Shown piece by piece: positions 21,526 to 34,039 of a DNA stretch of 64,000 bases. The translations under genes were made by a program, and so were the position numbers. Below the pieces are notes generated by a model. That model was given only the letters and a program-made list of their open reading frames with translations. It had not been told where the DNA came from and did not search any database. The stretch is from the NCBI GenBank assembly GCA_964058805.1, contig CAXKVV010000053.1, positions 310,001-374,000 on the forward strand, written 5' to 3'. This DNA comes from Schoenoplectus triqueter (Eukaryota > Streptophyta > Magnoliopsida > Poales > Cyperaceae). Numbering within the stretch: the stretch's first letter is position 1; each line of letters starts with the position of its first letter.

Positions 21526-22700
21526 TTGATAATTTTTCGACAGAAGTTATCATAAATCTTGTCATCGATTTTTCTATTTTCAATAAACAAAAGTACAAAC
21601 TGGATTGCTTAATCAAAAAGTAGGGCTCAAATTTACAGATATTAATTATTGAATTTTAAAATTCAATAATTTTGAGATTCGCGTACAATATATACATCAA
21701 TTAATGTACAACAAACAAACCAAGGAAAAATATTCTTTCGAATTTGTATTTTTTGTTGCGTTGCATCGGCCCATCACGTTATCCGTCAGATATCAATATT
21801 CAATTTTACATCAATTTTAACATGACCTGATATGGACGACATGCTATTTTTTTTCGGTGCAATCAAACACAGGAGACATGCTACGTTGTTCGCCTACTAT
21901 TAAAAGACTGTTTGTTTAAAGTTTTTAACAAATAATTCTAAATTGAGAAAATATTTTCATCCAAAAAATCCTCAAATTTGTCGCTCAACTTCTTTTCTTC
22001 TTACTTTTTATTTTTAGTAATATTTCTATTCTCCAATATATTTATCAACTGTTTTCTCTTTTAACTTTTTATTTTCAATAATATTTTATTTTTGACAAGT
22101 CTTTTTATTCCTTGATCAAATATGAACACCTTAATAACAAAGTATGAATGCCTCATTAATTAGATATAAACACTGTCTATTTCAAGTATGAACACCCAAA
22201 TTAATATTTTATATTTTTCGAATGAGGGACCGGACACACAGAGTGTAGTGCGTTCATCATTATTAAAAATGAAATTTAGTCTGCTCGATGTGTTCATACT
22301 CGTTATTATGGTTGCTCATACTTATTATCGTGTGTATTCATACTGGAAATTAAATATATTCATAACTATTGTGTGCATTGAAAACCGGAGAATTTTGGCA
22401 CATACTTAATTAAAATATTATTTGATTAATTTTACGTGATTAATTAGTGATTAGGGCAATTAGGTGAATGATCGTCGTCTTCAAGAATGATTTTCCATTT
22501 GACTTCAGATTTCATTTCTATAACAAAAAAAATATTCATACCATTATCGAGATGTGTAAAGAAGACAAACAGAAAGAACATACAATTAACTTCTTAATTA
22601 ACTGTAATGTGAAAACAAATAGTATAAAAAAAAGTTGTTCATATCACAATATTCGGAATAAAATGGAACAAATTGTTTCAACTCATACGGCACAAGAAAA
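21526..22700. repeat. Distal part of SSL duplication unit, copy A
   Basis: Non-coding DNA matching blocks upstream of SSL B: 21526-21900 with about 29790-29825 and 30800-31150, and 22555-22690 with about 34265-34410. This places the distal edge of the tandem duplication near 22.7 kb and 34.4 kb. No gene is present. Confidence 0.6.
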
Positions 22701-23725
22701 ATGATTTGCCAAACGAATTTTAGACTAAGAAGAAGAGTGTGGAATAGTGCTAATCCGGTATACCAACTTATAAGTGAAATACAGGATTAGCTCTCGTCGG
22801 AATAGCGATTATTGTTTAATTATATTATATTATATTATTATATTATGATTATGATTAATATTTAATATAATTATATTATTATATTAATATTATGATTATT
22901 ATTATTATTAAATTATTATTATCATTATTGTTATTATATTATCATTACCATTAATATTATTATATTATTTATTATTATTATAAATATAATTTTAATATTA
23001 TATTATTATATTATGAATATAAATATAATTATTTTATTATTATATTATTATGATCAAGATTATTTATGATTATATTGTTATATTATGATGATTATGATTA
23101 TGATTATTATTACTTATTATTATTTTATTATGTTGTATTATATTATCATATGTTGATTATAGTTATGATTAATTTATTATTGTATTATTATAATTATAAT
23201 TATTTTTATGATTATGATTATATTTTTATTATTATATTATTATGATTATGAATATGGTTATATTATTATGATTATGACTATAATTATTATTATCATGATT
23301 ATGATTATGATTATTATATTATGATTATATTATTAAAATTATGATTACTTATTATAATTATTATATTATTATAATTATGATTTTAATTATAATTTTTTAT
23401 TATTATATTACTATATTATGATTATGTTTATATTTTTATTATATTACTATTATAATATTATTATTTATTATGATTATTTTTTATTACTTTATTATTTATT
23501 ATGTTGTATTATATTATTATATGTTGATTATAGTTATGATTAATTTATTATTATATTATTATAATTATAATTATTCATAATTATTTTTATGATTATGATT
23601 ATATTTTTATTATTATATTATTATGATTATGATTATGGTTATATTATTATGATTATGACTATAATTATTATTATCATGATTATGATTATTATATTATGAT
23701 TATATTATTAAAATTATGATCCAAT
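22701..23725. repeat. ~1 kb ATT/ATTATG-type array with unique leader, copy 1
   Basis: A ~120-bp leader (ATTTTAGACTAAG...GGATTAGCTCTCGTCGGAAT) is followed by ~900 bp made almost only of A and T in TTA, TATTA and GATTATGATTA words. A ~210-bp stretch is internally duplicated (about 23130-23342 and 23505-23720). The same leader and array recur at 47417-48480. Confidence 0.85.
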
Positions 23726-24018
23726 TTTTATTAGAACTCTGCTGATCTTGTATGCCTGAAAATATGAAACTTCCAATTTACAATGATCAAGAAACCCCTA
23801 CTCTGTACCATCACAAAGAAAAACAAATCAAGGAATCCAAGAAATTATAAAACAATGAACAATAGAAACAAATTAATTGTGGCATATATGCAGAAAGATC
23901 TTTTATGATTTGTGCAAAATATCATTTCATCCTTTCTGTTCATTGTGCTTGCTGTTACAATCTTCATTTAAGAGACAACATGTTCACAGAGAAAATTAAG
24001 AACAAAAAAACTGTATTC

Positions 24019-27000
24019 TCAAAAACGATGCACGGCAAGAAACGGCAGAATAACCGAACCAATCCATAACCTTCTATCTCTCTCATAAATTTCACTGACA
24101 TGCCGGAGGTTTCTCCCGGCATCACCTTGCAAAACTTCGACAATGCGGCCCTCTTCGGACAATCTGACAGCTAATGTGGGTCTACCAATGCTGCTCAAAG
24201 TAGATGAAACCGCTAGGACTCGTTCCATCGGCATTTTGAGGATTTGTTCCCTTACCCACTTGAAAGACAGGGCCCACTTGGTCAAAATTGATCTCCTCGA
24301 GTGCAATCCTATCCAAAACCCGCCTCTCGGGCTTCTCTTGATGTTATCGGGATAACCGGAGAGTTCAGTAATTACCTCAACTGTTCTGGATTTTGGACCT
24401 CGAAGCCAGTATTTCGAAACATAACAGGTGCTGGTCTCGACGAAGATGAGGCACGAGCCGTCCTGGCTTAACATTATCCCGTTTAGGAAGGATAAGTTAT
24501 TGAGCAAGATTTCAACCTCATTGTTTTTCGGATCATACTTCATCAACCTGCCAGTACGATCACCGGAAATAATTGTCGACATATATTCCCTATAAGTTAA
24601 GAACGATGTAATTAATTAAAACAGCAATTATTCTCTATCTGTTTTCGTTGTTATTTTTTTGTGCATTCAATCACGCAAGATGAACTTCTTCTTTTTTTTT
24701 TTTTGAGGAAAACTTATGACAATTAACTAAAGAGCACCCAGTTTGATACGTAAGTATTGGTTTGTCCCTTAGTTGCTGCTTTTCTTCAGTTCTAATCTTT
24801 TGCTAATCATCTTTTCATCTTTTCAGCGCTTTTCCCTTGTTACCCTCTAGAGATGACAGCAATACCATACTCACCACATTTAAAATTAATTTAATAATTG
24901 GCAAGTAAAATCTCCGTACCTTCTGTGGTACTGAGTACTGGTATCAGTGAAATAGACTATGCCAGTTTCCCCATCGATTTCGATACTGTTGGTGAACCGG
25001 AATGGAACACCATCTGCTTCAGTTGCAACAGCTCTTGCAACACTTTCCCCTGGATGGACCACCATGAGTCCATGGTAAGCATCAGCAATGTACAAATCCC
25101 CTGTTTTCTCGTTGAACATCAAACCCAATGGTCGACCACACTCGTGCTCCCGGCTCAGGTTTTGCGAGCCTCTGCACTTCTCCAAGCTTCAATTGCGAAA
25201 GCCAAAAAATATATACGTAATTTTGTAAGTCTTTCAGTTTCAACTATGAAATTAGGAAGACATTTGCGCTACAATTAATTTTGTAAGTCTTTCAGGATTT
25301 GTGCTTGTGCAAACTGAACATGACAATTCTTCTGTATTCCTTTAAACTGCCTCGAAAAGAAATTCCGTTTTTTGTGTGATTTGCGTCCGTGATGTTTTAA
25401 AATAAGAATATAATAAAATTTATTTTTTAACAAATAGTATTAATTAATCATAGTTTTGATAAAAATCATAGTAGAGTCTCAGTCTTAGTGGCATCTTTAA
25501 AATGTATCAGTTATAGTGATGTCTTTAAAAAAGTCAGACGTAGTAGTGTCTTCCCATACAAGCGCTAGTAAGATTGACACCTACCAGTAAAAATTTTAGT
25601 GGGACTGACACCTTTCACAAATGCGTCAGTGGGTCTGACATCTTTGATGCATATTTAATTTTCTAGATTCACCCTCTCACATTTGATGGTCATTCTATTG
25701 GTCCACGTATGCATTTGTGGAAAGAGGCAGGTTTCACTGACGTGTTTTCTTAAAGATGACACTGTGACTTTTTATAGACGTCAATGATAATTATTTGTTG
25801 CCATACTTATTTTTAAAATTTTAATTAATTAATATATTATTGAAAATAGGATTTATTATATTTTTATTTTAAAAAATCACGGATTTTCGCTGCGCACATG
25901 ATAGGGTTATTAAATTTGCTGCGACCTAGAATTTGGCATAAAAGAAAATAATAATGATAGGCTAAAAGAAAATAATAATGATAGGCTTATTAAACTTGTT
26001 GCGACCTAGAGTTTGGCATGATAAAAGAAAATGATATATATCGTCCTAATTGATAATCAAGACCTGGTTTGGTTATTAATTAGTTGGTCTTAATTGTGTA
26101 GGAAAATTTTGTCCTTGGGCCTCCTAGATAACCGGAATATGTCATGTCAAGTTTTATAATTTGTTGAAATTAATGTGTATTATGATGAAAGGTGTATGTC
26201 CATCCAAAACATTTAAGGAAATATAGTACATTGGTGCTGATTATAGCGACTTGTAGCTGCTCTAAACGCTATAATCGGTTAACTTTGGTTTCAACTTTCC
26301 ACGAGACTCATGAAATCACGTCCCTACAATTTAATTTTAGAGAATTGCATATCTTTTCTTTGCCCCCTATGGAATATAAATACAACTCTTGTCTCAATTT
26401 CGTGTAGCTCCTTCATAATAAAAGAACCAACAATTATGATAGATAAAGTAAGACGAAATTAATTCGGACCAAAATAAATATCAATTGAAAGGTCCTCACA
26501 TATTGTCTAGTATGACAAATTCTTCATTTAAAATCTAAAACCGAAGACATTTTATTTCGATGAAAGCAAAGATTAAAATAGCAGGGATATTAATTTATAA
26601 AGAGAATGTAATAAAGTATCACTACAACCGAACTGGGTTTTACTAATACCAATTTATTAACGATTTTTAGTGAAAACCGTTAGTAACATTAGGCGGTGGC
26701 ATTTTAAAAAATAAGTTCAATTATTTCCTAACAATTTGGAAGAAGAAAACGTTACAAAAATATGTCAAAAAGTGTAAAAAAAAAATTTCGGACAACCTTT
26801 GGTAACAGTTCTTATAAAAAAACTGTTAGGAAAGCTTTTTTACGCTGGGTTTTACTAACAGTTTCTTATAAAAAATCATTAGAAAATCTTTTTGCGGTGA
26901 GTTTTGCTAATGATTATTTATAAAAAACCATTAGCAATAGTTCTTGCGCAAAAAAAAATCTAATATCTCTCATCTCACCAATAACATTTGCTTCCACGGA

Positions 27001-28559
27001 TTGCTCATCTCACTGTTCGTTCATCTCAATCCAACAATTCAAAAATCAAAATTCAAAAACAGAATCCTCATGGATCACCAATACCTTTTCATTTATTTTT
27101 ATATATAAAAAGAGAGTGAGAGAGAGACAAAGAAGAGAAAGAAGAAAGAAATAAAAAAAAAACAAAGAAGAGAGACAGAAGAAATAAAAACCGAAATCCG
27201 ACCTTCTCAACTTCAAGCAACCATAATTTTTGATAGAAAACTCCGATTGAGGTGTGCTATGCGGTAACAAAAAGCTTGCGACGAGATCTACAGGGTTAAT
27301 TGTTATCACTTCTACCGCCATTTTTTGGGTCAAAAAATATCGTCTTGACCTTCAAAAACGCATTTGAAGTTTATTTGAAGTTTTTAGTTCATTTTTTTAT
27401 TTTTTCTTAGAAATTATATAGGTTTTCATATTATTGAGTAATCAAGATGTATTGTTCAGTAAATATTTTTTTTCATTGTATGAATAATTGTATTCCTATT
27501 ATATTAATTATTGAATGAATAATATGATGTATGTCACAATGATTATCATTTGTCATCTGTTCTTAGTTTTTTTCATCTATATAGAAAGTTAAATTTATCA
27601 AAAAAAAACCTTGCTAACGGTTTATTAGCAAAAACTGTTAGCAAAAATTAAAAACCCTTTGCTAACGGTTTTTGGCTAAAAACCGTTAGTAAATGTTCGT
27701 CCAACGCTTCTCTTTTTCTAACGGTTGCTTATATTTTTTCTAACCATCTCCCATTACTAACGGTTGTAAAACAGTTAGTAAAGCCCAGTTCTGCTGTAGT
27801 GTATTGCTTCCTTTCATAGGGACTAATTGATTAATTTGCATAAATTAAGAGCTACTTGCACCAACTTGCTTGGAAGAAAGATGGCACAAATAAAGTATTC
27901 ATCACACTCTGGCAACAACACATAAAGTAAAGAGTACAATTTGTTAATTATTTTCAAATAAGCCTGACAAATTAGGATAAATTAATTAAGTAAAAAAATG
28001 GCATATATAATGATTTAAATGGAGCGTTAACTATGGTAATACGGCCATAATCAAACTAAGTCATGAATTCAAATTCTCTGTTACGCTTAAAGTTGTGCAT
28101 GCAATGTGATTAATTCAAACAAACTAACACAAAAATTTCTACGGGACTTGTCATCTAATAAGCTATGGGACAACAAATTAAAATAGTGCAAAAAATGACC
28201 AAAAAAGAGAGGAAAAAAAGTCAAGTCCTAAATTTTTCATGAAGGCAAAGATAGAGAGAAAGAAAAGAGAGGGAGACTAACAATTCAGGCCGAGATGTCG
28301 AAGCATATTCAATCCAACGACGATGCTTCTCATCCCACTTCAAGATCCTTCCATCGGAGACACCAGTGTAGGGCTCATCTCCATTCAGATCGAACACTAT
28401 GCTTTCCGGTCCGACTGCACCATCGAGCGGTATAACCTCCACATGATCTCCATCCTTCATGGAAATCACGGTCAAATCATCATCCTTCCGAATTGTAGAG
28501 AAAGCAAAACCAGCTATGGCAACCACAGCAGCAATCACCAACACAATCTTGAAATTCAT
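24019..28559 (-). CDS. Strictosidine synthase-like (SSL) protein, copy B
   Basis: Three minus-strand exons: 28559-28282, 25186-24920, 24589-24019. Junctions and phases are identical to copy A, giving 371 residues. It has the same N-terminal hydrophobic segment (MNFKIVLVIAAVVAIAGFAF) and propeller motifs (ADAYHGLMVVHPGE, TDTSTQYHRR, GYPDNIKRSPRGGFWIGLH). By eye the last exon is about 86% identical to copy A over 187 residues, and exon 2 differs at about six positions. There are no stops or frameshifts, so both copies look functional. One codon is gained in exon 1 (GDHVEV versus DEDVEV). Intron 1 (3.1 kb) carries a CACTA element and a TIR element absent from copy A. The biochemical role of this SSL type is not known from sequence. 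Confidence 0.9.
25386..25883. mobile_element. TIR element in SSL B intron 1, absent from SSL A
   Basis: Terminal inverted repeats: TCCGTGATGTTTTAAAATAA at the left and TTTTAAAAAATCACGGA at the right, extended by AT-rich complementary arms. The interior repeats GTGGGACTGACACC- and GGGTCTGACATC-like words. Copy A reads straight through (GATTTGCGCTGCGCGC) at this place, giving an empty-site reference. Length about 498 bp, with no ORF. Confidence 0.75.
26620..27801. mobile_element. Non-autonomous CACTA element with TAT TSD
   Basis: Begins CACTACAACCGAACTGGG and ends CCCAGTTCTGCTGTAGTG, with the 3-bp target duplication TAT on both sides (26617-26619, 27802-27804). Subterminal zones contain many AACCGTTAG/CTAACGGTT units in both orientations, as in the transposase-binding regions of CACTA (En/Spm) elements. 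The 1.18-kb interior has no transposase frame, so mobility would need enzyme from elsewhere. It lies in intron 1 of SSL B and is absent from SSL A. Confidence 0.92.
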
Positions 28560-28569
28560 GGAGGAGATA

Positions 28570-29822
28570 TGGCAGTCCCTCCAAATTCCTATGCACCTCT
28601 TTAAGAGTCTCTGGTGGTTGGTCTGTTATTGTTTCTGTGATGTAGAGATGTGTGCCGTTATCTCTTGTGGGACTATAAAAACAAAAATAGTAAGGAGGGA
28701 TGTAGGATGATTTCAGGCATTTATCATTTTGAATTTAGCAGGTTTGTAGCTCCATTTAGTTGTTTTATGCAGTGGTTGGAGAGTTGTTTTTATTCTGATC
28801 AGAACTGTTGAGGTGGGCACCAAAAATATCATGTACTATTCTTAAGTTGTAACAAATTTATTTGGAGGTCGAATTTATAGTTCTTTTTTTCCTTGCCAGT
28901 TCGACTTTAAAATTTTTTTGTATCAATATTATTAGCTTAATAAAATATTAAGAATATTGTGCCGCGCGACTTTTCTAACACATATTCACAATTTAGTACT
29001 TTATATAGATGCATTCAACAAATTGTAATATTAATAATAATAATAATTTCAAAGTACATAAATAAGAAGATTGAAAAGAGGCTAGCTCTAAACACATGCG
29101 TTAAAATTAAATTATAAACATCCCGCCTTCATAATTCAAATATTTAAAAGAATATATAGCATAATTAATCAATTGGCTTGTAAAGCATATATGTTATCAT
29201 TATTGATTTACATCCGTGATGTTGAATTGATGATATTAAAATTGAAACTTTTTTTTTATTTTCGACGAACTAAATTCATATAATTAATTATATTCTATAA
29301 TTATAAAGTTATTTACATGTGCTAACAATAATAAATAATTAAGTTGATGAACAAATTTTTTCTCTACAGGACATTATATTTTGGAATATTTACATAATTT
29401 CTTTTATTATTCACGGCATTAAATAAAAAAAAATTAATAAAAATAATTAAATAATTCAGAGAGATTAAAAATAATTTAAGAGAGTCAGATTAACAAAAAT
29501 TTAGTTCAACTCCTCGCATCACACTGGATCTGCCCCGTGTGAAATTCTCTGTTTTCTTTTATTTTTTGGTTCTAGCTGGTGGCACTAGGCCAGCAAATTG
29601 GAAACAAACATCTCATTTTTTTTAATTATGAACTTTGAAATTCTCCACACTGCATTGTCACGAGTCAACTTTTAAAATAAGTTTGGGTTGAGTTAGGTCA
29701 CCACAACGAAATAATTGAAATTGGATCATCTGCAATTTGTTGAAACGGAGAAAGCAATTTAGGAAATACGTCTATCATTAAAATAAACCTTGATAATTTT
29801 ACGACGGAAGTTATCATAAATC
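28570..29822. promoter_or_regulatory. Upstream region of SSL B
   Basis: The putative promoter region. It is collinear with 19892-20800 upstream of SSL A up to about 29330. A GGGGC-type transposon relic follows (right end near CACTGGATCTGCCCCGTG at about 29522-29541), not matched in copy A. Confidence 0.4.
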
Positions 29823-30797
29823 ATATATGACTCTACATATTTGGAAAATTAAAAGATACAAAAGTCAACTTACATATATAGTTAAAATTTTCAATTTTAT
29901 TTATTTTAAAACATTAAAATGATAGGCTGGCACTTACTTATTGGGTGGAAGTCAAATTGATCTTATGAACTTAAAAGAGCGTGAGAAGTCAATCTCATGT
30001 CGTGTTGCAATATTTTTACTCAATATACATTCACAGTGAGATGTATAAATTTGATTATCTAACATAATTATTAATGACAGACATATATTTGTTAAAAGGC
30101 ACACTATATTTGTTAAAAATAACAGAGATATTTATTGAATGGGACATATTATAATTTTGGAATGATTGACATAATTATTAATAATAATTATATATTTATT
30201 AAAGATAACACACATATTTGTTAAACATAACATATAATTGTTAAATGCAAAAGTTAGCATATATGTTAAATTGAATCTACATTTATTTTAAAAATATAAA
30301 GACTAAATATTATTTATATTTGTTAAAAAAATATTTAACTTTTTATTTAACAATTATGTGTTTCATTAATAAATATGATTATTATATTTAATAAATATAT
30401 AATTATCACTAATAGTTATGATAATCATTTAATTTTTATGATGCACGTGTGATTAAAAAGATAGTTTTTGATGTTGACAAATACTTATGCGTTCCATTTA
30501 ATAAATATGTCTGTTCTCTTTTAACAAATATGATATTTTATTTAATAAATATATATATTTTTTATTTAATAAATATGTATCTACCGTTAACAATTATATC
30601 AGCTATTCAAATTTTTCTACTCCATCTGAGTACATATGAAATGAAAATATTATAATACTGTCTATATTGAGTGGACGCAAAACATTTTGGACTTAAAAAG
30701 CCAAATTACATGGGGTTGACCTGCACGCTACATTTGGAATTGCCAGCTGCCGCACGTGCGTTAATTTCCACTAAACTATGACATAATCAGGTAACCT
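29823..30797. mobile_element. ~970-bp AT-rich foldback insertion upstream of SSL B
   Basis: Copy A runs directly from GAAGTTATCATAAATC to CTTGTCATCGATTTTTC (about 21545-21570). Copy B has ~970 bp between these. The inserted DNA is rich in (T)TTAATAAATATG and its complement CATATTTGTTAAA, in opposite orientations in the two halves. Its ends are also roughly complementary (CTCATGTCGTGTTGCAATAT versus a TTTTGCGTCCACTCAATATA type). It is non-coding. Confidence 0.55.
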
Positions 30798-31159
30798 TGT
30801 CATCTTTTTTTTTCCATTTTCAATAAACAAAAGTACAAATATGATTGTTTAATAAAATAAAGGACGAAATTTACAGATAATTATTGAATTTTAATAATTT
30901 TGAGATTCACGTACAATATATTCATCAATTAATGTACAACAAATAAACCAAGGAAAAGGATTCTGCATTTTGCCACATTCTTTCGAATTTGTATTTTTCT
31001 GTTGCGTTTCATCGTGCGGCACATCACTTTATCCCGTCAAATTATATCAATATACAATTTTATATAAATTTTAACATTATCTGATACGGACGGCATACTA
31101 TTTTTGTTCGCTGCAATGCAACGCAGGAGACATCATACTATGCTGTTCGCCAACTATTA

Positions 31160-31910
31160 AATGGGTTAAATTTAAATTAATATTTGGTAACTAAATTTTT
31201 ATTTTATCATTTATTTCTAGTCACAAAATTTTAATATTTATTCAAATTTAGTCACTTCATTAATTTTTCCATCCAAACTTAACATAATATATGTTCTTTA
31301 TATTAAAGTTTAGGTACAAATATATATAAATATTAAAAATATGATAATACAAAGACATAGATTAGTCATTTTTACTTCTTTTATTTGAAAAAATAGAAAA
31401 CTTTCATTTTTCGAATATGTATTATTTTTTAAAAGCAATTATATTATTTAGAATATGTATTTTTAGCATAATTTTTAAATTAATTAACTAAATAAATATA
31501 TTAATTATTATTATATAATAATTAAATCATACAAATTTAAATATCTTTAACTATAAAATATCATTTTTTAATTATAATATTACATTAATATTTCTAAATA
31601 TATATGAAATTAAAAAACTTTTTCTTCAAACAAATAAAATTAGATAGTCGATATAAATTAGTTTGTCAAGTTATATGATCAATTGCATAAGTTATGCAAT
31701 GAATAATAAAACAAGAATCAATATTTCTTAAAAAAATAATTAACATATATGTTCATATAATATTATAATTCGTGAGGTTTTGATAAAAGAAACTAACGGA
31801 ATTATTAAATTTAAACAAATATCATAGTTCAGTAACTAACAACAGATAAATAAAAGTTCGATGACTAAATATGAATTTAAATTTGAGACATAGTTTAATA
31901 ACCTCTAAGA
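31160..31910. mobile_element. AT-rich TIR element upstream of SSL B
   Basis: The left arm (AATTAATATTTGGTAACTAA ... AATTTAGTCACTTC) is roughly complementary to the right arm (TTCAGTAACTAACAACAGAT ... GATGACTAAATATGAATTTA). Arms are about 100 bp and diverged. No coding frame. It interrupts the block shared with SSL A upstream DNA. Confidence 0.5.
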
Positions 31911-31979
31911 AAATTTATCCATTAAATGAGAGATGAATATGAACGGAGGAGAAAATAAATGTAAATGTGAGTAGTTTCT

Positions 31980-32890
31980 AAATTTGTGTCGTTTTGTGTC
32001 GTACCGTGTTAAAGTGTGTCGTATCATGTGTCGTATCATGTCGTATATTTTATTTTTTTTATTTTTTTATGTCATATCATGTTGTGTCTAAAATTGTTAG
32101 AGGGGCAGCACGTCGTGTCTACCGTATTGTACTTAATCGTATCATGTTTAATCATGTCATGTATAATCATATCATATTTATGTAATATAACATGACTTAA
32201 TCATGATAAACATATCTTAATCGTGCTAAATATGTGTTAATCGTGATAAACGTGTCTTAATAATGTATAATCATTTTCTTCACAGTTATACATATATGGA
32301 TTTGAATATCTCGTAAATGGATCTTATTCCACAGTGCTAGTTCATCTCTGACATCTTTTCACTTAGGTCAGAAATTGATGAAGTAAGTGATAACTTTTTC
32401 TCGATCAATTGAGTACATTCATGACTTATCTTGAAACCTACTTTCTGTATCATCGCAATCAATTGATAAAATTAGAGCCTGAAATATCTTCTCATTCAAT
32501 CACGTTCTTTTGTTAGTTAGAACTTTGTTAGTTGCGTTGAAACATGATTCAAAAACTATTATGGACACCAGAACGATAAAAATAACACATGGATGCTAAA
32601 ATTGGGAATATGCCTGTGATTTGATGCTAAAATTATAAAATGCTGAACTCGTATTGTGTCGAGTCGTGTGATATTTTCATTTCTTGTCGTATCTTGCTTT
32701 CGTGTCATATTGTGGTGTGTCTAAATTTTATACCGTTGCCTGTCGTACCATGCTTATTTTTTCAAAAAAACCAGACACGGTACGATTAAACTACGGATCC
32801 AAAATCATAATATGCTCGACAACCATATTGTGTCGCTCTTGTACTGTGTCATTCCATGCCATACTCAATTATGATAGGTACGGATTTAGA
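31980..32890. repeat. Degenerate TCGTGTCGTA-type repeat field
   Basis: Words such as TGTCGTATCATG, TGTGTCGTACCG and CGTGATAAACGTGTCTTAAT recur on both flanks (31985-32270 and 32650-32870), with an unrelated ~350-bp centre. It appears to be a dispersed element with low-complexity ends. The short frames inside are repeat-derived. Confidence 0.45.
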
Positions 32891-33250
32891 ACACTAAATG
32901 TGAGTCATGTGAGGAGTTCATTCTTCTCCTCGACTAGGATCAAAAGTTAAAACCTCTGCGGTATCTCCATTTTCTGATGCATCCTTTTCTCTTTCACGTC
33001 TCCCATATTGATTCAGAGCAATATTTTTAAATGTGAATTTTTTTCATACATGTGGAGAGACACTGTATACCGTATATACGCAATGCAACCTTATATACAG
33101 ATTTTAATATGGATCTATATATGCGGATAATTTTACAAATATTACTTGAATTATGCAGCTTATAGAGAGAATATATATATTGAAGTTCGTCATATGACAC
33201 AAATCATTCAATGATTAAGTGGTTGTTTGCTTGAGAGAGTGTGCCTAGAC

Positions 33251-33698
33251 TAGGTGTGTCAATTCTTGACCCGACCCGACGGGTTAACTCGACCCGATCC
33301 GAACCAGACCTGACCCGACACGACCCGAAAATAAATGGGTCGGGTATGTGTTCAATTTTTTTGACACGAATCGGGTCAGGTCGGGTTCGGGTCAACCCGA
33401 CTCGACCCGATTAATTATATTTTTTGAAGTAATTTTATGATTTAGTACTAATTAAAGCTTAAATATACACTAATTATACACTAATTAAGATTAATTATAA
33501 ATTAATCAATATTTTATTATTTAAATTATATAAAAATAATTAATAAATATTTAATTATTTTACACAGGTCGGGTCGGGTACAGGTCAAGATTTTTTGACC
33601 TGAATTTAATCGGGTCGGGTTCAGATCGGGTCAAAAATAATAATAAAATAATATGATCCGATCCGAACCCGATCCGACCCGATCTATTGACACCCCTA
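33251..33698. mobile_element. hAT-type MITE with GGGTC-rich ends, copy 1 (8-bp TSD)
   Basis: Termini TAGGTGTGTCAAT and ATTGACACCCCTA are inverted repeats. The flanking 8-mer GCCTAGAC is duplicated (33243-33250 and 33699-33706), as for hAT elements. Both ends are dense in CGGGTCGGGT-type pentamers around an AT-rich core containing AAGCTTAAATATACACTAAT. Length 448 bp. The near-identical-length copy at 60053-60501 is inverted. It has no ORF. Confidence 0.88.
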
Positions 33699-34039
33699 GC
33701 CTAGACTCAAATTTAAGCCCTAAAGAAAGTTTTCTCATCTAAACCAACATTGTGATTTTCTATGACGAGGATAGTATGACATTCGTGTTGCCGCATATCA
33801 ATAAAATCACATAAACTTGACTGCATGGAGTTTTTACAATGAATAGACCACCACATACACATATGCGACCATATATTCGGTCCATATAGTCGCATTTAAA
33901 AACACTGATTCAGAGTGCGCATGTCTCCATTCCTGAAGCACTGTTAACTTAATTTTCTTTGTTTTTCTTTAATTTTTCTCCCTTCTTTGCAACTTCTGCT
34001 GTTTATTGATACGGAGCGGTCTGAGATTAGTCCTTTTCT

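Noticed and set aside
27046..27333. 95-codon minus-strand frame inside the CACTA element
   Set aside because: Mostly low-complexity F/L/S sequence from a purine-rich tract; no transposase similarity.
14626..28559. A biosynthetic gene cluster for monoterpene indole alkaloids
   Set aside because: Only two SSL paralogues are present; no tryptophan decarboxylase, P450 or glucosidase genes lie nearby, and SSL family members usually lack strictosidine synthase activity.
31994..32185. Plus-strand frames within the TCGT repeat field
   Set aside because: Derived from repeated GTCGTATCATG words; no protein family resemblance.
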